A stretch of DNA of 45,982 bases from a virus. A model generated the notes under the pieces. The model did no database searches, was not told where the DNA came from, and worked only from the letters and a program-made list of their open reading frames with translations. Below, in pieces: positions 13,051-22,500 of this stretch (position 1 is its first letter; the number at the start of each line of letters is the position of its first letter). The DNA is taken from positions 1-45,982 of the IMG/VR virus record IMGVR_UViG_3300017989_000032. One strand, 5' to 3'. The position numbers were made by a program, and so were the translations under genes.

Positions 13051-13914
13051 TCATCTCACTTTCCTATCGTCACACATCATGAAGCTCCCCAATAGCAGTA
13101 GGATTACCACTAAAGGCAAGCAACTCGTCATTATCATTATGATCTGTCCGCCGTCGGCCGGGGCCTCGGCACTACTAACAACGAGTGGCTCCTGAACGAA
13201 TATCTGGTTCTGGTCGCTATACAGTTGCTGGATTTCGGAGGCGGTCAACGCCCTATCATATATCATTACATCGTCGATTTGGCCGTGGAAATGTCTATCG
13301 GATACAGCTAATGTTCTTGCCCCAATATATGTTGCTTGAACATTGATATCACTTGGGTTTCCACTTGCATCATTTACTTCCTTATTTCCATCAAAATAAA
13401 ATACGATATTACTACCATTCCATGTATATATATAATGATGCCAAATGCCATCTGATATAGTTAAACTATCAAACCTCTCATAGTAAGCATTAGTTGTAGT
13501 AAGATAAACCTGATTGCCACCATTTATTTCTATGCTAATTCGGTCACTTCCATTCCAACCACATAAAATCTCTAAATTCCCGCTCGAAGTAGTTTTAGCC
13601 CAAGCTGATGCTGTAAAACTTGACGAGGGTTTATAACTTGTAGTAACTAAATCCCCATTCCCGTCAAAGTCCAGGCACGGCCCGGTTCTGCCTGGTACGG
13701 CGTGGCAATCCGCCACCAGCGTCCCGTGATTGCCGTTACCGCTCAGGTCATAAACGGTCCCTAACTTGCCTGGGCTTTCGTCCATCGGCCAAAAACCGAC
13801 GAGACCCTTCGTTAAGGAGTTGGACCAATCGATCTGCGTGCCGAGCGGCGGCGACATCATCGTTGACTGGGCAAGCACAACGGACGCAATGAATATAAAC
13901 AGTAATCGTTTCAT
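13051..13914 (-). CDS. LamG-type lectin with signal peptide and C-terminal membrane helix
   Basis: The N-terminus MKRLLFIFIASVVLAQS is a signal peptide. Residues about 35-225 form a concanavalin/LamG jelly roll with the familiar strings GLVGFWPMDE, DLSGNGNHGTL, LDFDGNGD, WHHYIYTWNG and GQIDDVMIYDRALTASEI. The end (IIMIMTSCLPLVVILLLLGS then CDDRKVR) is a membrane helix with a short basic tail, the plan of a type I membrane protein. It could bind glycans as an adhesin of the virion, or be displayed on the infected cell. The gene lies in the fibre cluster. Confidence 0.75.
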   Translation of the reverse strand: MKRLLFIFIASVVLAQSTMMSPPLGTQIDWSNSLTKGLVGFWPMDESPGKLGTVYDLSGNGNHGTLVADCHAVPGRTGPCLDFDGNGDLVTTSYKPSSSFTASAWAKTTSSGNLEILCGWNGSDRISIEINGGNQVYLTTTNAYYERFDSLTISDGIWHHYIYTWNGSNIVFYFDGNKEVNDASGNPSDINVQATYIGARTLAVSDRHFHGQIDDVMIYDRALTASEIQQLYSDQNQIFVQEPLVVSSAEAPADGGQIIMIMTSCLPLVVILLLLGSFMMCDDRKVR

Positions 13915-13916
13915 GT

Positions 13917-14609
13917 TTACCCCGGAGAAGCTGTCACTTTAGATATACGAGTGGTAAAAGCAACATCACAATCGGCATCCGTGTTATTGACCAATGTGCG
14001 CACGTAGGCAACGCCGAACGGAATACGAACAACCCATTCATCGCAGCGGTCATACACATTGCTGTCCACGGCGTGCTCTCTCAATGTGTCCTGGCACAAC
14101 GTAACCACGTTCGCATTGTCACTTTTTGTCCGCACGGATTCGGAATTACCAATCGTGCCATCTTTGATAAACCACTTTCTGCCCACGACATCAAAATCGC
14201 CGGTAGATGAATCATCTAATGTGACCGTAGAGTCGCCCGCCGATGTTGGGTCTTCGGCGGTTTGCGTCGTAGCACACGTTTCGCCCGTACCCGTGAACGA
14301 AGTGAGTTGCATCCAGTTATCGTCGCCATAGGACACTTCCACAATCACCGTAACGCCGTCCTGAGCCACAGCCTCAATGTGTGCCACTTCTATATAGAGT
14401 ATTGTGCTGTAACTGTCGGATATGCTATCCGCCGTGCCTTCGGCCATTGTACCGGCTGTGACAGCTTGCCACGCATCAATCTCATCGATCGACGTCGTCA
14501 TAGTAGGCGCATCCGCATAAGTTATTGCCACAAACCACAACACAACACACAGCGATAGCAACAACGTCACACCGGTCAATATAGCTATTTTCCCGTTACG
14601 CGATTTCAT
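13917..14609 (-). CDS. Signal-peptide-bearing tail-region protein (230 aa)
   Basis: A basic start (MKSRNGK) and a long hydrophobic stretch ending VAITYA|DAP give a signal peptide or anchor. The remainder is strand-rich, Thr/Ser/Asp-rich and has several Cys (ETCATTQ, LCQD, RCDEW), as exported fibre or decoration proteins often do. It sits between two tail-region genes and its start overlaps the previous stop. No family is recognised. Confidence 0.6.
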   Translation of the reverse strand: MKSRNGKIAILTGVTLLLSLCVVLWFVAITYADAPTMTTSIDEIDAWQAVTAGTMAEGTADSISDSYSTILYIEVAHIEAVAQDGVTVIVEVSYGDDNWMQLTSFTGTGETCATTQTAEDPTSAGDSTVTLDDSSTGDFDVVGRKWFIKDGTIGNSESVRTKSDNANVVTLCQDTLREHAVDSNVYDRCDEWVVRIPFGVAYVRTLVNNTDADCDVAFTTRISKVTASPG

Positions 14610-14887
14610 AATTCAACTCCTTCTGTAATAGCAGTTTCAAACGCATCCATCTTAGCGTGATTATATGCTGTTTTCTCAAATTTGTAATCAGCAATCCAAC
14701 TATTGATTTCCTGGCATATTTCAGTTGCTTTTATTTCAGGATCGCCGGTTTTCTCCGTATTCGTTGTGAACGTCCTGCGAAGCACTTCTACACTGTCTTC
14801 TTTCAGAACAACCAGAACGCCGATCTCTATCTGCCCTGCGGTTTCCAGTGTCGGCCATATCTTTGTTACCTCTGCTGTCAATGCCAT
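14606..14887 (-). CDS. Hypothetical tail-region protein (93 aa)
   Basis: A small acidic protein with a strand pair (IGVLVVLKEDSVEVLRRTF) followed by two helices. AAGGAGTAAAGCA precedes the ATG. It lies between a fibre gene and the 230-aa signal-peptide protein and overlaps the latter. It may be a chaperone or small structural part; this is position-based only. Confidence 0.6.
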   Translation of the reverse strand: MALTAEVTKIWPTLETAGQIEIGVLVVLKEDSVEVLRRTFTTNTEKTGDPEIKATEICQEINSWIADYKFEKTAYNHAKMDAFETAITEGVEL

Positions 14888-14898
14888 TGCTTTACTCC

Positions 14899-17124
14899 TT
14901 ATGCTGCCGGTTCATAATATTCGATTTTGATCCCAATCCAGCCTACGTCGGTTGTCGGTAGGTCGATCTGTATCATCTGGCCTGCGGCAATCGTGGCATA
15001 GGTAATGGTGCTTTCTGTTACCTCGCCCGATCCGTCCGCTCCGTAAGCCACTTCGTCAATCGTCGGGTTTGCTCCGTTGATGGTATCGAAGTCGTCCCAA
15101 TTCTCCACATTGATCGTATAGGCCGTGTCCTCAGATACAGTTAATGTGATAGATGTAATCACAATCCCGTGCGGGAATTCCGTAGCGTCTATTCGCTTAA
15201 AAAGCCAATGGTCTATCTCAGACTGCAATGAGTCCGGCATAGCATACACGCCGTCAAACGACCGAATAAACTTAGCCACAACCACATCCGTCGATGCCGC
15301 CAATTCCGCGTGGGCCGATCCCCATTGCACGACAATGGTTCCGTCGGCAAAGTCCACTTCGATACCACCATCAACACCCGGTACCGCTGGACTTGCTTGA
15401 GGCAACTCAACGTCGCCACCGCCAAAATCCCACGCCCCTGTAAAAGCAAAATTGCCATCGTCGTCAATGTCGGCGTCGATGATACTATCGTTCGCTAATG
15501 CGCCTTGAGAGATAGCCCCTGCTACATCATCCGGTGCAATAGTAATTGTCACATCAGCATCGGCCCCGACAAGTACATCATCGGCTCCGCCACTCAATCC
15601 CGTCCCGGATACAGCGATGTCTTTCAGAATCGTCAACGCTCCTGCATCCACCGAACCTCCAGCACCCACGGTCAGTGTGTCCGAGATACGAGCATCGGCA
15701 ATTTCACCTGCATCGAAAAAGTCCGTTGCCGAATCACCTGTTGCCGCATCAACCCCCGTAAGGCTTGCGCCGCCACCCGAAAACTCTGCTGCCGTTACCG
15801 TGCCAGTGGACGGATTATAAGTAAACCCACTATCGCTTTCCAAGCCCACATTGCCCGGACCGCTCGCGTCCTCTACAAAGGGTATCTCATTCTCCTCGCT
15901 TTGGTCTTCGTTATCGGTGACGGTTACGTGTGTAGCCGCATCCGCTGTTCCCGTACACGAACCAGATGAGCCACTCACGTCGCCCGTCACATTGCCCGTT
16001 AAGGCCCCGGCAAAGCCCGTAGCCGTGATAACTCCCGTCGAGGGTGTATAATAGGCCGTCCCGTCAGTTTCAAGGCCCAAATCGCCCCCATCAGGGTCAG
16101 CGCCCGCCACAAATACCAACGGATTGTTCTCGGCAGTATCCTCATTGTCGGTGATGGTAACGGTCGTCGCCACTGTAGCGGAGTCGGCATTTCCGGTCAC
16201 TGCTCCCGTTAAATCTCCCGCAAAAGCCGCTGCCGTCAACGTACCCGTCGATGGATTATAGGTGAATCCGCTGTCAGATTCCAAGCCTACATTGCCAGGT
16301 CCGCTTGCATCTTCAATAAAGGGAACCTCATTCTCCTCGCTTTGGTCCTCATTATCGGTGACGGTTACATGAGTTGCAGCATTCGCCGTGCCTCCCAATA
16401 TCGTGGACGCCAAATCCGAATAGGCGATCTTGTCCGCCGTGCCCCCGGTGTCGTCGTAGAAGATAAACGTGTCAGCAGCGGCCAACGTGTCAGCACCCAG
16501 CCCGTTAATATAATCCCCTTTGATGGATACGGTCAGATCATAAGGATCGGCATCCGTCCCGTCAGAGGTATCGGTCCAGTTCAGATCAATCCCGACTCCT
16601 TCTACGAATTTCCACTCCTTAGCATTATTAATAGTTACTTCCGTTCCATCGCCGTCTTCGACGTAAAACAACGCCATACCACCGGGAAGGTCGTCGTAGT
16701 CCACTTTTTTAAGCCCTACCCCCGTCTCCATCACAAGGAGCTTATCGCCGCTCTCAAAGGCTCCTGCGTCGTCCTGGCCGGTAATCAGTTCGGCTCCGGC
16801 ATTGAAGGTAATGACATCCGGCCCACCGTCGCCGCCGTCGGTCAATGTGGGATCAATATTACCCCCGTCCGTAAAGTTGGCGGTCGTATCGACGTCCACT
16901 CCGCCCACTTGAACATCGTCGTCGGTTGTACCGCCTCCGGCCCCGGCCTCAAGACTCACACCGTCACCATAAAACACGCCGTCGACCTGGTAAATCTTAC
17001 CTGTCGTTGTACCGGGAGCCGAACCTAAGTTTCGGAATATTAGCTCCTGGACGCCTGTGTAAGAACCAGCACCGAGGACAAAGAGACAGGCTATCGCTAT
17101 AATAATAATGAATGTCTTTTTCAT
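14899..17124 (-). CDS. Long repetitive tail fibre with signal peptide (741 aa)
   Basis: The start at 17124 follows AAAGGGG and gives MKKTFIIIIAIACLFVLGAG, a clear signal peptide; longer in-frame starts lie inside the previous gene. The body is Gly/Thr/Asp-rich and has imperfect repeats with units such as HVTVTDNEDQSEENE, FTYNPSTGTLTA and GALTGNVTGD, as in trimeric phage fibres. A C-terminal beta domain (TINVENWDDFDTINGANPT... WIGIKIEYYEPAA) is probably the receptor-binding tip. That a tail fibre carries an export signal is unusual. Confidence 0.75.
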   Translation of the reverse strand: MKKTFIIIIAIACLFVLGAGSYTGVQELIFRNLGSAPGTTTGKIYQVDGVFYGDGVSLEAGAGGGTTDDDVQVGGVDVDTTANFTDGGNIDPTLTDGGDGGPDVITFNAGAELITGQDDAGAFESGDKLLVMETGVGLKKVDYDDLPGGMALFYVEDGDGTEVTINNAKEWKFVEGVGIDLNWTDTSDGTDADPYDLTVSIKGDYINGLGADTLAAADTFIFYDDTGGTADKIAYSDLASTILGGTANAATHVTVTDNEDQSEENEVPFIEDASGPGNVGLESDSGFTYNPSTGTLTAAAFAGDLTGAVTGNADSATVATTVTITDNEDTAENNPLVFVAGADPDGGDLGLETDGTAYYTPSTGVITATGFAGALTGNVTGDVSGSSGSCTGTADAATHVTVTDNEDQSEENEIPFVEDASGPGNVGLESDSGFTYNPSTGTVTAAEFSGGGASLTGVDAATGDSATDFFDAGEIADARISDTLTVGAGGSVDAGALTILKDIAVSGTGLSGGADDVLVGADADVTITIAPDDVAGAISQGALANDSIIDADIDDDGNFAFTGAWDFGGGDVELPQASPAVPGVDGGIEVDFADGTIVVQWGSAHAELAASTDVVVAKFIRSFDGVYAMPDSLQSEIDHWLFKRIDATEFPHGIVITSITLTVSEDTAYTINVENWDDFDTINGANPTIDEVAYGADGSGEVTESTITYATIAAGQMIQIDLPTTDVGWIGIKIEYYEPAA

Positions 17125-17125
17125 A

Positions 17126-19537
17126 TTACAACCCCTTTTGTGCTCGTACTGCCGCATAGTCATCATACAAAACATAGATAGACCACTGACCGGCGCTCAG
17201 TGTGTCCCAATTAGCTGTCGGTGTAAAGTTTACCCAGATATGTTGGGCAGCCGCCGCCGGAGCGACGAGCGGCCACGTCCCTGCCGCCGGTACAGAAATG
17301 TCGTTGTCCGAATCCACGTCTGCCGTCGTCAGTAAATTATCGTCTCCCGTCGTCGTTCCTACATCAATTGACATGACCGCCGAACCACTCCCCGCAACGG
17401 TCTCATCACATTGAAGCGTTACAGACAAAATAGAACACCCGGCGGGAATCAATTCGCCACAGTCAATCGGCTGCTCGGTTGCGTTGTTCTGAGTATTGTC
17501 ACATTTGAAATCCGTCGAACCGCCTGCATCAAAGTCAATCGTCTTAATGACAGATCGCATTGGGTACATAACGTCCGTAGAGGTCTTGTCAACGATCATG
17601 TCCTCCACTTGGATATCGTAATCCACGATCAGATTCTCGACCTGGGCCGTGCCGTCCACGTCGAGGGTGGTGTTGGGATCGGAGGTGTTTATACCAAGAC
17701 CTCCAGTCCACAACTTTGATTCGGTGTCCGAAATAATGGTGTTATCTTCGTTGAAATAATCAACGATTTCCCCGATTTCATGGCTGGTACTGGTGTTGCC
17801 TATGACTTGGTTGTACTCGCTGTATTCGCTGTTATAGCCCCATCGCTCAATAAGGATGCCATAGTGTTGTCGGGCTGGATAGCGAATCTTGTCCACATAG
17901 AACACCTTATCGGCACCAACGTCGTTCTGAACCTTAAAACCAACGGCCTTAACCGAAGACCATCCCGCGTCACTGTCGATGTAAATGTTCACCATTTCCC
18001 AGCGACTCGCGTTGACCAAAATTTCAACTGAAGCAATCTCCGTTGTCGCAGTGTCGTCAGAATAGAAGGCGAATTCCAATTCGTCGTAGGTATCGCTATC
18101 GGCATACAGCCAGAAACTCACCGATGACACCGAGGACAAATCCCTATCCGTACAGTCGATATAGCAACACTGGCCTGTGGTAAAGGCGTCGGCAATCGTC
18201 GTCTTGACGGAGTTTGAGCCTTCCCGAACAACGCTTGCGTCAGTCGCACAAGTCACATTGGCCGCTGATGTCCAGTTTGTTTCGGCGTCGTGAATCGTGG
18301 TTGTTGATGAACTACTGGCCCGGCATACATTGGAACTGATTACGTTGTAGTCGTTGTCGCCCCCCGTAGAGATTCCTGCCACTCCTGTAGTGCCAACTGT
18401 GCCATAGCTGGTTGTATAACCGAAGGGGATACAGTTGTCATACAGGGTGTTGCTTGTAATGGTATTGTACTTAGCCCCCTTATAGATATTGATGCCGTTG
18501 GCACCATTGTTACGAATTACATTGCCCGTCACCGAACAGCGATAACAAGCTTCTATCCGAACGCCGCTATTGCCGTTGTGGTAGATGTTGTTGTTCGAGA
18601 CCACGATTTCGGTAGCATCATCGTCAATGTGAACACCCTCAGTATCATTATTGAAGACGTCGTTACCTGTGAACAAACACTGATTGGCCGAAGAATCGAA
18701 CCGGCAGGCTGCGCACAAGTTCTCGTACATGACACAGTTGCTTATCATCACCTGTGAACTGCTGCCGTCAACCATTATCCCAAAGTAGCTTTCTTCGATC
18801 CAACAGTCTTCAACCTGGATTCGGATACTGTCGTCAATCAAGATGCCCGCAGGTGTCCCCGTTCCAGTATCCGCCCCCTCCAGCCTTAAACCTTTGATGG
18901 ATAAGTTGGCTATACTACTACAGGTAATCAGGTCCATACTGGCTGTCGCCGTGATAATCTTCGAGCCATAGCCCTCACCCTGTAAGCTCTTGTTGGATGC
19001 CAACGTTAGTGTAGTCGAGATAAGATAGTTGCCCGGCGGGAAGTAGATTACGTCTCCTGCGCTAGCCGCGTCAATCGCTGCTTGAATCGCCGCCGTACTA
19101 TCAGCTACACCTGTGGGGTCCGCTCCGTAAGTAGAATGGCACACATTAACCACCGGCCCGGATTGAGTGTAGAAATTCTCGGCTTCACCATTGCCGTCGA
19201 TATCTACCAATGTATTGGGGTCGTTGGTTCCAAAACCCGTGTAGCCAGTCGATCCTTCGACAAACAACCAGCTATCACCAACGATAAAGTCAATATCACC
19301 GTTGTCGCCAATCTTGAAGATGTCCTGCGTTCCGTCCTCGGTGATTTTAATAAACTCCTCACCCCCTGCTTGTAAGGTAAACGCATCTGCCGCATTGAAG
19401 CCAAGATACGTATCAGAATCATTACGCCCGTACAGTAGTTTGACTAAATAGTTATCCGAATGCCTTGCGGGCCTCCACGACCCAAAGACCGGAACCGATA
19501 TACATAGCATGGTGATTATAAATAGTAACTTTTTCAT
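17126..19537 (-). CDS. Tailspike with pectate-lyase-type beta helix and signal peptide (803 aa)
   Basis: The start at 19537 (AAAGGA upstream) gives MKKLLFIITMLCISVPVFGS, a signal peptide. After a head domain, HSTYGADPTGVADSTAAIQA (about residue 135) opens the pectate-lyase-superfamily fold common in phage spikes. Many parallel beta-helix coils rich in Asn/Ser follow (VSNNNIYHNGNSGVRI, VIRNNGANGINI). A jelly-roll-like domain and a C-terminal domain end the protein. It probably degrades or binds a host surface polysaccharide. Catalytic residues are not assignable by eye. Confidence 0.8.
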   Translation of the reverse strand: MKKLLFIITMLCISVPVFGSWRPARHSDNYLVKLLYGRNDSDTYLGFNAADAFTLQAGGEEFIKITEDGTQDIFKIGDNGDIDFIVGDSWLFVEGSTGYTGFGTNDPNTLVDIDGNGEAENFYTQSGPVVNVCHSTYGADPTGVADSTAAIQAAIDAASAGDVIYFPPGNYLISTTLTLASNKSLQGEGYGSKIITATASMDLITCSSIANLSIKGLRLEGADTGTGTPAGILIDDSIRIQVEDCWIEESYFGIMVDGSSSQVMISNCVMYENLCAACRFDSSANQCLFTGNDVFNNDTEGVHIDDDATEIVVSNNNIYHNGNSGVRIEACYRCSVTGNVIRNNGANGINIYKGAKYNTITSNTLYDNCIPFGYTTSYGTVGTTGVAGISTGGDNDYNVISSNVCRASSSSTTTIHDAETNWTSAANVTCATDASVVREGSNSVKTTIADAFTTGQCCYIDCTDRDLSSVSSVSFWLYADSDTYDELEFAFYSDDTATTEIASVEILVNASRWEMVNIYIDSDAGWSSVKAVGFKVQNDVGADKVFYVDKIRYPARQHYGILIERWGYNSEYSEYNQVIGNTSTSHEIGEIVDYFNEDNTIISDTESKLWTGGLGINTSDPNTTLDVDGTAQVENLIVDYDIQVEDMIVDKTSTDVMYPMRSVIKTIDFDAGGSTDFKCDNTQNNATEQPIDCGELIPAGCSILSVTLQCDETVAGSGSAVMSIDVGTTTGDDNLLTTADVDSDNDISVPAAGTWPLVAPAAAAQHIWVNFTPTANWDTLSAGQWSIYVLYDDYAAVRAQKGL

Positions 19538-19553
19538 TTTGAGTAATCCTTTC

Positions 19554-22500
19554 TTAAGGTGCTTTCGGTGCCTTCGGCAAACCCGGAATATTTGACGGTT
19601 CATCATGTTTTAATACCCGCACAACAGGGTCAGTTGTAAACTGCATAATACCACTGGATGGATAACCTTTGAAACGAGCGATAGCATCATAGAGTTCCGT
19701 CGTTGCTTCGATTAGATTGGCCTTGAACTCGTCATCGTTGCCATTTTCTTCCCACGCTCTATAAGCCGCTGCGTAGTGCCTTTTCGCATCCACAAGTAAG
19801 GCCGGCGGCGCGAATAAGATGGCGTCGGGATCAAGCTCATTCCATGTTTGACGGCCCATGATTCCGCGAATCGTACCAATTACGACAGACCCCATCGGCA
19901 AATGCCCAAACATATCCGTAATCAGGGCTTCGCCCAGTTTTTCGGTTGTAACTAATTCCTCCGGTGGCTCTCGCTTGAGTAATGCGGCCGCGCCTATTGT
20001 CGTGCCATAGTAAAATGCAGTTTTGATCCCGCGAACTAAAACCGTAGATGTAAGGGTAGCACCGAATGTATTTGCCGCCCCGACCCACGCCTTTTTGTTT
20101 TTAGGAGCCTTAAGTACACGATCCCCCGCAACAAGATTCTGATTCACCATTGCCTCTCTTGCCGAACGGAACATAAGCATGGATTTCCACGCCACGTTGC
20201 GAGTCGAGGATAAGACTGAACGTTCATCCACATCCCACATCGGCTGAGTTTTCCTTACCACGTCTTCCGTTCGGCGAGCCACTTCTTTCCAATAAGCATC
20301 CGACCCCTTCTTGAGTTGTGTCGTATCTGAAACCCATCGCTGAACGGATTGGTCAATTTGCTGGATAGCCCATCGGTCGGTTTTACGTAATCCTTCCAAA
20401 GATGGGTCGGCAACCTTACGGAATATCAATCCCTCAACTGCATGAGCCGCCCCGACATCACCTACCACAAGGTTGGTCCGTCCGCCTTCATGCCGCATAC
20501 GCAACATGGGAGAATACTGATCCATTCGTTCCGACTGCGCCTTCCCGCTTTGTGTTGCGCCGCCCGGAACAGCGTACTTGTTTGGAATGATTGTAAACGC
20601 CATCGGAATGGACATGGGCTGTATCAACATAGTGCTCGGGCGGTATCCCAAAATAGACTTAGCCGATGCCGATAAGAGACGTTGTCCGAAAATGTCAATA
20701 CTCATCTGATCCGAGCCAATGCCCTGAGAACGTCGGAATATCTTCATCAGTGCGTCCATCTCAGCTTCGCGTCCCGCGTCAACCATTGCATCCTGCCACG
20801 CCTCATTATTCAGCAATGTCCGTGCGTTCTTCATCGGAATCGCTAAACCGTGGTAGCTGGATGAGTTCTGGATCTGAGTCAATAATTGATCCCAAAACGG
20901 TCTAATTCGCAGTGTAGCCGTTCCCCCTGTAAAGGGTTGGAATGCACCTATGTCCTCTATCGCCGCCCCTTCAATTGTATTGACCTGTCCCCTCATCCGA
21001 CGAGACAACTTTCTTGTGAGTCCCCAATAAAAAGGATCGCGGGCCATATCAAAACCCAACAGGACATCGGACGTCTCATTAATAGCAGGCATAAGAACCT
21101 GCTCGTTAAGATTCGGTATGAAATCCATGAAGGCAATTTCCTTGTCCGTCAAATTCTCCATTGCCGTCTGAATTTCGCTTACCGTAGGCGTATTGACCTT
21201 ACGACGCCCCATGAACAGACCTTTAGTCTTTACAATTTGACCCTTGTTTCGGTTAGACCGAAGATTCATTCCCAACGACATAATCTCTGCTGTCGTGACC
21301 TTGTACTTCTTGCCGCCCAATGTAACTGTATGCTCCTGGTCGATGCGTTCGTAATCGGCGTCACTCCATTTTAGGCGGTCTAACTCATTTCGCACCATGT
21401 CCAGGGCTTTGAATTGTGTCGCCAACGCCTTGTTCTTACCTGCGTGTCTTTCTTCGTCCAACAAACGCCGCATGACGCTATCGCCTTGATCTGTAGAGGC
21501 TTCGACCAACGCATAGATTTTCATAGAGTCCGTTGTGAAGAACCGGCCCGCGTATTGGGCCATACTGGTTTCACGTTTTCGGCCACTTACTTCTGGATCG
21601 GCCTTGAGAGCTTTTCGCGTCGGGGTTAGCTCGCTCGATGCCTTCTGAACAGGCTTAACCACATCCTCGTATTGTCGATTGCGATAGAACTTGTTCTGAG
21701 CTTCGTTCTGCTTTACCGCATACTGAATAGTGTCGGCTATGGTTTGTATATCTTCGGCGGTCATATCAGCAAGCGGCTTTTTCTTCAGACGGCGTAATTG
21801 ATTCGCTATCTTTTCCCCAACAACAGCTTCTATGCCTTCGACTTCCTCTTCCGACGCAGACCCAATTCCCTGTTGCAAGTCAAATCCGACATCAATTAAG
21901 TCCTGTTGAATACCTTCTAACTCGGCTCGCTTGCTTTTGGATAATGCCGTTAAATCCACACCCTCTAATGCGGCAGTAATCGTATCAATCGCCGGTTGGC
22001 GAACCGCCATTGCCTTACCATGTTTAGGGATACTTTTTATAGCTTGTCGTACATTATTCACAGCCCTCTTCTTGAGAGCTTTATCTACTACGCTTTCAAC
22101 AGATGCCATCGCGACGATCCGTTCACCCTCCGTTCGCGCCCGTGATACCGCATTTAGCAACTGGTTTCTCTGCCCATCAGTGACATCCAAGCCTTTGAGC
22201 TTCATCTTGGCTAATGCGGCAAGGTTCTTGTGGTGTTTGACAGTATCTTTAGCCCCGGCGACAAAAGCATGTTGGGCTTCTTTCGTTCTACCCTCCATTA
22301 CTTTCTTAAATAAAGCATACGTGGTGATGGATATCTTATCCGTGGGATGAACGGACTGCATGACGACTTCCTTGGTGGGTACGTCATATATCTCATTCAT
22401 CGCTTTAGCCAACTCCGGCGGCATCCGTTTAGCCATTTCCGCTATTGTTTTGGGCCGGGGCTTCTTCGCTTGCCTGAACGTCATTTGCGCCGGTTTGACT

